Shown: piece by piece, positions 56,599 to 64,000 of the stretch
How positions within the stretch are numbered: the stretch's first letter is position 1
Layout: each line of letters starts with the position of its first letter
Source: Ottelia alismoides
Lineage: Eukaryota > Streptophyta > Magnoliopsida > Alismatales > Hydrocharitaceae
Direction of reading: 5' to 3'
Assembly: GCA_037367405.1 (NCBI GenBank)
Contig: JAZKJV010000682.1
Location: 1-64,000 of the forward strand
DNA: 64,000 nucleotides
Program-made: the position numbers and the translations under genes
The notes under the pieces: generated by a model
The model's input: the letters and a program-made list of their open reading frames with translations, nothing else
Told to the model about the DNA's origin: nothing
Databases searched by the model: none

Positions 56599-57956
56599 CT
56601 TGATCTGGGCGAGTAAGGCGGATGAGATCTGGAATCAACTATGATCACAAAACAAACCCCCGGTTCACCAACGCAACGCGAGTTGAAGACCGTGAAAGTT
56701 CGGTCAAATTATCTTGTCTATTTTATTTTGGTGAACACACAAAGTATCAGAGCGCTTACGTGACCTGTTAGGATATCCGATGCTAGCCCCAACCGACTGG
56801 CCCGCACTAAGAAGTCGGTAATCAGTCGGGTCTAGTACCGGGAGGCTCTACCTAGGGTGCGGGTCACTCTCTCGCGCATCCAAACCAGACAATGAGGGGG
56901 TTGCTCTCCTCAAGACAAAGTTTTTAGGGTGAGCGGTTTTTAATGATCAAGTATGATTAGCAGTCCCGATTTTATTGTTTTTCTTTTTAATATTTTTCAA
57001 AGCAATCAAAAGGCCTAACGAATTTTTCGGTTCTCCTGATTATTTAAGCCGAAAACAGGGGGGAGAAGACGAAAAAGCCGATGCGCGAGAAAATCAATGA
57101 TGCATGCAGAGATAGAAATGCGTACCTTGTCTCCAGCACTCTACATGCAAGTGATCCGCGCAGAATTGAAAAACAGGAAATAAACTACCTAAATGATGCA
57201 ACGGGAAAAACCGAGGCCCTAAACAGCAGTGCTAGCGTAGAACCGTCTAACCGATCACCGACCTCCAAGCCAAAGAGTCCGGTCTTGGCTTACCCCTCCT
57301 CTTCTCGACAGGTCGAGTTCAGGAGTAGCGCTTGTGGGGCAGGCTCGCGACACGTAGGCTGCGAAGGCAAATGAGTCGGTTATTTTTATTAATTATTTTT
57401 AGTAGGTCCAATCACGGTCTATAGGAACAGATAATCAATTAGGTGTTGGGATCCTACTATTACGGCACAGTCACCAGAAAATCCTACTGCTAGGGGCTCG
57501 ATCAAAAAGCCGCGTAAACACCGGAAAGGCAGTAAAAAAGTAGAAAATGAAAGCCGCGAAAAACCGCGAAAAACCGCTAAGTTCTAAAGGGTCCCCCGAG
57601 CGCACCGGTGCTCGGCGAAACAGACCCGAGAGTGTTCAAGTCCAAAAGTCTGAGTGTACCTGTATTATTACAATAATAAATGAATAAACCTAAGCTATCC
57701 TCACCCACTCAACTCTCTCTCCCTCGCTCTCTCCTGCGGCTTCGTGAAGAAGGAAGCCGCCTCCGCCTCGCTCGGGTGCACCGGCGCTCCTAGGAATGCC
57801 GCCCTCGCTCCTCGGGCCCTCGCAAGAAAAAGAAAGACAAGTGGTCAGTCCAAAAGTTATTCAAAAATATCAGAAGAATATATATATACAAAAATCTATA
57901 CAAAAAGCCGCGAATCAAAAAGCCGCAGAAAAATCTAAAAGACTACTAAGCCGTGC
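56599..57956 (-). other. Athila leader between primer site and gag
   Basis: 1.36 kb with no supported gene. A matching but diverged segment occurs at 27180-27300 in the deleted Athila-related element. The likely place for the packaging signal. Confidence 0.6.
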
Positions 57957-57974
57957 TCCCCGGCAACGGCGCCA
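57957..57974 (-). other. Athila primer-binding site (tRNA-Asp)
   Basis: Minus strand TGGCGCCGTTGCCGGGGA, complementary to the 3' end of plant tRNA-Asp and typical of Athila. It is 3 nt from the 5' LTR (57978). Confidence 0.9.
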
Positions 57975-57977
57975 TTC

Positions 57978-60900
57978 TGATAACCGGTCCTGAAGGCTAG
58001 GGTATAGGTGCTAAATATAGGTCGTCGCGACCCAAGCGATCGAGCCGTGTCAATCAAGAAAAATCGAACCGCGAAATGAGTCAAAAATCAAACAAGGCAA
58101 AACAAGCGGTCCTAGCTATGAGTTTAACCTGGTATAGCTCCCAGGGTCGAACACAAGGAGCACGGATTGGCCAAAGGCCTACGAAGTAGTCAAAGAATCA
58201 GAAAAAGGGAGAAAACAATTTTTTGTGGTTTTTAATTGTTTTTAAATTTTTTTGGATTTTTAATATGTGAAGGAAATAAAAGAAAGTATAAGCAAGCACA
58301 CTTAAGCAATTTATTTAGCACACCAGAAATCAAGCAAAAATTCAAGAAAAATTGTTTTTATGCTTTTTGGGGTTTTAAGTGTTTTTGGTGAATTTTTGAT
58401 ATTTTTCTAATGGGTAGATTATTTTCTAAAAATCAAACAGTGCTAAAAATAAAAGGTACTGTCCAGCAAGGCTTAAGACCCAAAAATAAAATACTTAAGG
58501 ATCTTAAAAAGCCCTGGAGGTAATTTTCCTGTAATCTAGGAAGAATAAGGAAAATTTAGGCACCTTAATTATTGTTTTTTGATTTTTTAATTAATTATTA
58601 TAATTTTTATGAGTTTTTGAGGGTTTTTTCAATTTTTAGGGTTTTTACTCAATGAAAAATAGCCAGAATTGGCTAGAAAATCAATCAGCAAGCAGACAAC
58701 AGTATCTAATTTTTTTAGAATTTTTGGTGGGGTTTTTATATTTTTTTGGTATTTTTAAACCTAGACAATGACTAAAAAGGCTATTTTTGAATTTTTAAAA
58801 ATACTAATTGAAAGTAAAAATGTCCTCAAAAATCACTGAAATTCCTACACCATGGCAGGAGCCATGTGTCAAAATCTCATTGGATTTGGAGGTGGTTTGA
58901 TATTTTATTCAAACAGGGACGTATGTGCAAATACCCGATAGTCCGGGGGCCAAGGTGCAAAATTCCCAGCAAGTCACGCGCGTGGCGCGTGGCTGGGGCA
59001 CTCAGGGGCCTATTTGTAATAAAAACCAAGTTCCAGGGGCGTTTGATAACTCGTACCAAAAACCCAAGGATATGGTTGCAAAAAGCCCACTAAAATTCGC
59101 ACATGTGTAATAAAAACACTCACGGGGGCACAACGGCAAATATCAAAAAGTTTTTCTTCATTTCATAACAGCCCAGATCTACAGGATAAAAGATGTAAAA
59201 AGCCCAGCAAAGCACGTGGCGAAGCACGTGGTCACATACACACAGGGGCATACATGCAATTAAAACTAAGCACAAGGTCCACAGTGCAAATAACCCTACG
59301 TAAATAAAGTTCCAAAAATATTTACAGGACTAGAAATAAAATGACAAACTAAGAGGGGGTCCTAAGTAATTTACCCCTTTATTCTTCGACGGCCAGATGC
59401 GCGCCACGTTGTGTATCCAACGGCTCTGATGCGTGGACGCTCTTCCTCTTCTTCTCTTGGGCCGGATCGACGGTCGAGGCGAGGACACGTGGAAGATCGG
59501 GTGGTGCTGGGCTCTGGTGCCTCTCCTCTCTGCTGCAACGGTCCGGATGCGCTCCTCAGATCAATCAACGGCTGCGGCTCCTCGAAGAATGGACGGCTGA
59601 GATCAAGTCTGGAGCGGAGGAGACATCGGACGGTTCTGGAGGATGATGGAAGAACTCGACGCCGGCGAACTTCGCCGGCCTCCTGCGTGAACTGCACTCC
59701 TCCTCAGCTGCTCCTGATGATCGGAACGGGTCCGCGGTGAAGCCCCGCAGCTAGTGGTAGCCTCCGATGGCCCGCCTGAGCCCTGGAGGTGCTCCGGCGA
59801 GGCTGGCGGCGCGAAGGAGCTGGCTGGAATGTAAGGGGGTCTCAGACGACTCCCTTTGGACCTGCAAAGCAAACCAACAGCTTCGCGGGTTGAGGGGGAA
59901 ATGCCTCGACCCAAAGAAGCGAAGTGGGGGTGATCGGTGCGGCGGGGCGAAGGAGCTCCGGCGAGCGACAGGTGGTGGAGCTCGACTCCCAGCTCCGGGG
60001 CGAGCTGGGTTGAGTGAAAGTGCGAAGAATGTGCGTGGGGGAACGGCGAAGATGAGGGGGTGCTCCGATGATCGAGATATTAGGCGTGATGATCGGAATC
60101 AGAGGAACACGGCGATGGGTCGATTTGGGGGTAACTTAAAATTAGACTAAACAAGAGGGGACGACGGTTACCTGGGTGATGCGAGAGACTATGCTGCAGC
60201 TTAGCTAGCTCCTGGTCCTTGCCTCAAGGGTCGTCAACGCCCGAGGCTCGAGCTCCGGTCAGACGTCGGAGCACGGCTGCAAGAAGCGGCCGGATCGATG
60301 GTCCAAGCACCTCCCCCTCGCTGCGACACCGGCGGAGGCAAGCTGTCACCTTGCTGGTTGCGATGGAGCTCACTGGAGAGAGAATGGGGAGCCAAAGATG
60401 GCGTGAGAGTGCGGCGGAGCTCGGGCTTTATAGTGCTAGGGGTCCGGGAAGAAGAGAGTCGGGCGAGAAGCATGGAGCGCGGATCCCAAGGCAAACCTCC
60501 GGGCGGTGATCTCGGATGCACGCAGAAGGATTAAGACCCGGGGTTTGCGTGATTGGCAGGCGGATCAGGCGAGGAAAAATAAGGGAACTTGGGTCGACAG
60601 CCCGATCCGCGAAAGGGGAAGGTCCGTGGGGGGAGTTGACCGGGGGTCAACATCCCCCGTGGACCAATCAGGGAAAGCCAATTATTGCCTCTTTATTCGA
60701 TTTTTTTTGGGCCATAAAATGGCCGAATTTCCAAAAACTTAAAACACGAAAAATATTTATTTTATTTTTCTCTATTTTTTGGTGATTTTTAATTAATTTT
60801 TGGAAATAAAAATAAGGTATTTACATAATAGGTCTATACATAGGTATATGTACAATATGTGATTTTTAATTTTGATTTTTAATTGATTTTTGTTTTAATT

Positions 60901-61426
60901 CTTTTTATTTATTTTATTTACAAAACATAAAAAGGAATATTTACAAAAAGTTTTGGAAATAAATAAATTTATTTACAAGGTGAACTAAATAAGGGTGGTG
61001 GTCTATGTACAAGGTGAAAAGTTCTTTTTGGGTTTTTGATTTTTAAACTTTTTATTTTGTTTTTAATAGTTTCTAGATATATACAAAATATATACAAGTG
61101 TATTTTTGGATGAGGAAAATATTATTTATTTATTTACATAAATATTTACACATGAGCCCCTATCTCCCTCTACTTGTGGCTTTTATGCGGTCAGGCCCAT
61201 GCTGAGCCCTCCCTTGGGTTAGGTTGCTCAATATTTATTCTAAATATTTCCCTCTTTTTCTTTTTCCTCTTTATTCTTTTATTTTTGCACAAAAACATGC
61301 TAATTACATATTTTTACAAAATGCGTGCTTTTGCTAATTATTGATATTTACATATATCTACATGTATTTGCAAAGGTTTTTGTAGCTAAAATATAAGAAT
61401 AAAGAGTGATGAATGGGTATTCATCA
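57978..61426 (-). repeat. Athila 5' LTR, 3449 bp
   Basis: Nearly identical to 44186-47656. It begins TGATAACCGG and ends TATTCATCA (the other ends TATTAATCA). A 22-bp segment present in the other LTR is missing near 58914. TATA box at 60426-60433 (CTATAAAG on the minus strand). Confidence 0.95.
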
Positions 61427-61431
61427 TGAAA

Positions 61432-63141
61432 CGTTGTGTAACTACAGCTTCATGTGCTGTTCTTGTGAATGGGCAGCCTAGAGGGGGATATTTTCAGCCG
61501 CAGCGTGGGGTTCGCCAGGGGTGTCCCCTTGCACCTCTACTTTTTGTTCTTGTGGCAGATGCACTGACAGTGATGGTTGATCGCGCGACTACAGGAGGAT
61601 TTTGCAGTGGATACTCTAGAGGTGAGATATCAGTGCCCATTCTTCAATATGCCGATGATACCATTCTGTTTGCAGAGGGCGGTCCGGAGAGCTGTAGAGG
61701 ACTATCTGTTGTCCTTGACATTTTTGGTGCAGTCTCAGGGTTGAAACTCAATAGAGGGAAATCAGAATTTGTGCCTTTTGGCTTGACAGAGGAAGAGAGT
61801 AACCTGTGTGCAGGTTCGCTAAGGTCACAACGGAGGGAGATGCCCTTGCGATATCTTGGTGTGCCGTTGGTGGTGGGAAGGATGCGTCTGGCAGATTGGC
61901 TTCCAGTGGTTGAGAAAATGGAGCAGAAGTTGGCCGGCTGGAAATCTGTTTGCTTGTCTAAAGGTGGTAGGCTTGTCATGGTGAGATCGGTTCTATCTGC
62001 AATTCCTATATTTTTCTTGTCAGCTAGGGTGATGCCTGTGGGGGTGAGGAAGAGATTGGAGAGCATTATGAGAAGATTCTTTTGGTCGTCTTCTGGTAGC
62101 TCTAATGGGTGGCCTTTGGTAGACTGGAATACGGTTTCTCGGTCAAAGGAGGAAGGCGGTCTTGGGGTTCGTAGTCTGGAGGAGATGAATAAGGCACTGC
62201 TTAGTAAGTGGATTGTGCGGATCTGGGGAGATTGTGACAGTTTGGTATGCAATCTAATTCGAAAAATCTATAACCTAGGTTCTTCCTTGCCGGGATCTGG
62301 GGAGGTAGGGAGTGCACCCTCACATTTTTGGAGAGGAATTTGCTCTGTGGTGCAGGATATCCGACCCTTCTTAAGGCTGGTGGTCGGAAATGGAATTGGC
62401 TTTAAATTTTGGGTTGATGACTGGAGTGAAAGCGGTGCTCTTGGCGTGCGATTCCCGCATTTGTGGGCATTGGCTGCTGACCCGAACTGCTCTGTGGCGA
62501 ATGCTTGGGATGGTCAAACCTTTATGCCACAGTTTAGATGTGAGCTCTCTGATCAACGTTTAGACGAGCTACTGGAGATGCTGGAAGAGTTGGATAGTGT
62601 GGAAGGGCCCACGGTTGGGCGTGATTGTTGGTGTTGGTGTGACGGGACCTTCTCGGTGGGGAAGGCGTACAAGTACCTAAAAGGCCCCACAACCTTTGAC
62701 CCAGGGGGGTGCGTGGCGGACTGCAGAAGGTTGTGGAAATGGAAAATACCGGTTCGCGTGAAAGTTTTCCTATGGTTGTTTAGAAGGGGGAGACTGTTAA
62801 CTGGGGAAAGATTAGCACGATTCATGCAGACGGTGGATCCTATTTGTCATCGATGTCAGGCGGATATCGAGGACGCGGATCACTTATTTTTTAGATGCAG
62901 AATTTCGATGGATGCATGAGACATGTTTGGAAACCCAATGGTAGCAACAGATGGGGTTTCTGGCTTCTGGGAATCTATTGGTGAAAAGTGGAACGGTTCG
63001 GAGAAGGAGAGGGCGAGCCGAATTGCAATGATCTGGGCCATCTGGATGGCTAGAAATGGTGTGATCTTCAAGCAGGAACGATGTTATGGTGAGAGTATTG
63101 TGGCGCATGCAAAGTCGCTAGCTGAGTTATGGTCCTTGTAA
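61432..63141 (+). pseudogene. LINE ORF2, reverse transcriptase and C-terminal part after the Athila insertion
   Basis: Continues the frame from 44185. GVRQGCPLAPLLFVLVADAL and QYADDTILF (motif C, catalytic YADD) complete the reverse-transcriptase palm. LRYLGVPLVVGRM, GWKSVCLSKGGRL, FFWSSSGSSNGWPLVDW and RSKEEGGLGVRSLEEMN are the usual L1 thumb and connection. A CCHC-like zf-RVT segment (CHRCQADIEDADHLFFRC) lies near the end. TGA at 62917-62919 (RISMDA*DMFGNP) interrupts it; the same frame continues to TAA at 63139-63141. Copying of its own RNA at a nicked site is the known role of the family. The nonsense codon and the 5' truncation make it dead. Confidence 0.9.
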
Positions 63142-63254
63142 AAATTTTCTTGTTGATTCCTCGCTTTGTACTATAATTTGGTGAATAAAAGGTGAAGTTT
63201 TTGGGCACCCACCTATACGGTAGAGGCTCTATTTTCTTTCAAAAAAAATTGCTG

Positions 63255-64000
63255 CAAATCACCATACCGTATGATTGTGAAGGTTGTGATTCACAATGTT
63301 AATTTCTAGCCAATTTCTTAAAATAAAAGCGTGGTCTGCAGGAGTTGCTAATGTTCCATGTTCTTGGAATATCACTTGTAGCCTAAAGAGAGCACAAATC
63401 ATTTAACCACTAAACTACTTAGCTATTTTCATCGGGAAAAAATACTGAAAATCACTCGTTGTCTCGAAAGCAATAGCTACCGCTGACCATTCCCTTGTAT
63501 GTATCAATGTTCTTTGTAATCTTAGGTCGACCTCAATGATTATTTACATCATTGCAACGTTATTCCAAAGGATGAAGAAATGAACGTAATTCGCTACAGT
63601 ACTCAACTCAAATAACAGGACATTCAAGATACAAGGATCATGCTACAGAGTTCTGATATATAAACAAAACTTACAACTACACTTAAAGAATAGATAAGAA
63701 AAGGAAGTTAAGCATACGACAATGATCTACTTAAGCTACTGCTATTTAGCCTAAACTTAACTACTGCAAGAGAGGAACATAACTAAAACAGAGAGTAACA
63801 ACCCATGCTTAGAGATTCTTAATGTTGAAAGACATCACTCCAGTTGTGCTGGTTTTAGCTCCTCACGAGCTTCAGACTTCAGTAGATGGATAGCGAAGGG
63901 AGAGGGATACATCCATGCTGCTCCTGGTGAGAGGTACTCCTGTAGCAAGACGTAGCCCAAGATCTCGCAAGGGCTTCGTCAGGGTCCCAAGTTGAGTCTG
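63255..64000. other. Right flank, no recognised gene
   Basis: Beyond the LINE target duplication. Up to about 63840 there is no coding region. From 63880 to 64000 the minus strand has open frames reaching the window edge (for example LGTLTKPLRDLGLRLATGVP), which could be the last exon of a gene lying to the right, but no family is recognised and more than one frame is open. Confidence 0.3.

Larger units (their letters stand above)
44186..61426 (-). mobile_element. Nearly intact Athila-lineage Ty3/gypsy retrotransposon, 17.2 kb
   Basis: Complete element: 5-bp target duplication TGAAA on both sides (44181-44185, 61427-61431), two LTRs with TGATAACC...TCA ends, a tRNA-Asp primer site next to the 5' LTR (57957-57974), a leader (56599-57956), gag-pol (56598-49726), a 2-kb non-coding part with hairpin/polypurine repeats, and a polypurine tract beside the 3' LTR. 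The tRNA-Asp primer, the reverse-transcriptase motifs and the long LTRs fit the Athila lineage. Athila elements often carry an envelope-like frame after pol; none is visible at 47670-49720. By eye the LTRs differ at about 20 substitutions plus a 22-bp deletion over 3.45 kb (under 1%), so insertion is recent. One in-frame stop in the integrase is the only coding defect found. Confidence 0.96.
43998..63240 (+). mobile_element. L1-type LINE, 5'-truncated, split by the Athila element
   Basis: Two plus-strand parts, 43998-44185 and 61427-63240, form one LINE of about 2 kb (without the Athila and its duplicated 5 bp). It lacks the first ORF and the endonuclease. It ends in an A8 tail at 63241. The target duplication is AAAAAAATTGCTG at 43985-43997 and again at 63242-63254. 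The 20 nt just inside the 5' end (43998-44017) are a copy of flanking DNA and not LINE. The reading frame is continuous across the Athila site once it is removed: WISWVK followed by RCVTTASC. Confidence 0.9.

Noticed and set aside
63880..64000. Last exon of a minus-strand gene at the right edge.
   Set aside because: More than one frame is open over this short distance and none can be assigned to a family.

Overview
This is nuclear DNA of a flowering plant. It has short GT-AG introns, plant gene families (a UDP-glycosyltransferase with a PSPG box, a COPT/CTR copper transporter) and plant transposon lineages (Ty1/copia, Athila-type Ty3/gypsy, L1-type LINE, CACTA, PIF/Harbinger, Mutator-like, a tRNA-derived SINE). 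The GC-rich exons of the glycosyltransferase and copper transporter hint at a monocot, but this is a weak inference. No tRNA or rRNA gene, CRISPR array or bacterial operon was seen.

Only two genes look intact. One is a two-exon UDP-glycosyltransferase (complement of 14692-15650 and 15726-16257, 496 residues). The other is a single-exon copper transporter (40592-41065, 157 residues), with four GTAC cores and a TATA box upstream. Nearly everything else is mobile DNA in several nested layers.

Layout. 1-2378: copia element (minus strand, running off the left edge), inserted into a glycosyltransferase gene whose broken 5' part is at 2379-2894. 2895-5498: AT-rich, no gene. 5499-8861: decayed plus-strand Athila gag-pol, followed by LTR-like sequence to about 10130. 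10131-13890: AT-rich DNA, a TATA-containing GC-rich block, a three-copy tandem repeat and a SINE. 14692-16257: intact glycosyltransferase. 16740-17334 and 28954-29230: N- and C-terminal remnants of one reverse-transcriptase-like gene family, flanking a head-to-head Athila LTR composite (17335-28938). A CACTA element (21741-25410, 3-bp target duplication) is nested in that composite. 31112-38016: Mutator-like element with long inverted ends and a 9-bp target duplication; a PIF/Harbinger element (31208-37018, TTA duplication) sits inside its left inverted end. 40592: copper transporter. 41687-42218: small inverted-repeat element between 28-bp direct repeats. 43264-43945: another reverse-transcriptase-like C-terminal remnant. 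43998-63254: 5'-truncated L1 LINE split by a 17.2-kb Athila element (44186-61426) with 3.45-kb LTRs, TGAAA target duplications, a tRNA-Asp primer site and a 2104-codon gag-pol frame with a single stop in the integrase.

The order of several insertions can be read from the junctions. Removing each inner element restores the outer one: the LINE reading frame, the Mutator inverted repeat and the CACTA target site. I found no new defence or metabolic system. The most unusual things are the junction structures, the hairpin/polypurine arrays before the Athila 3' LTR, the LTR chimera and the repeat array inside the Harbinger element.
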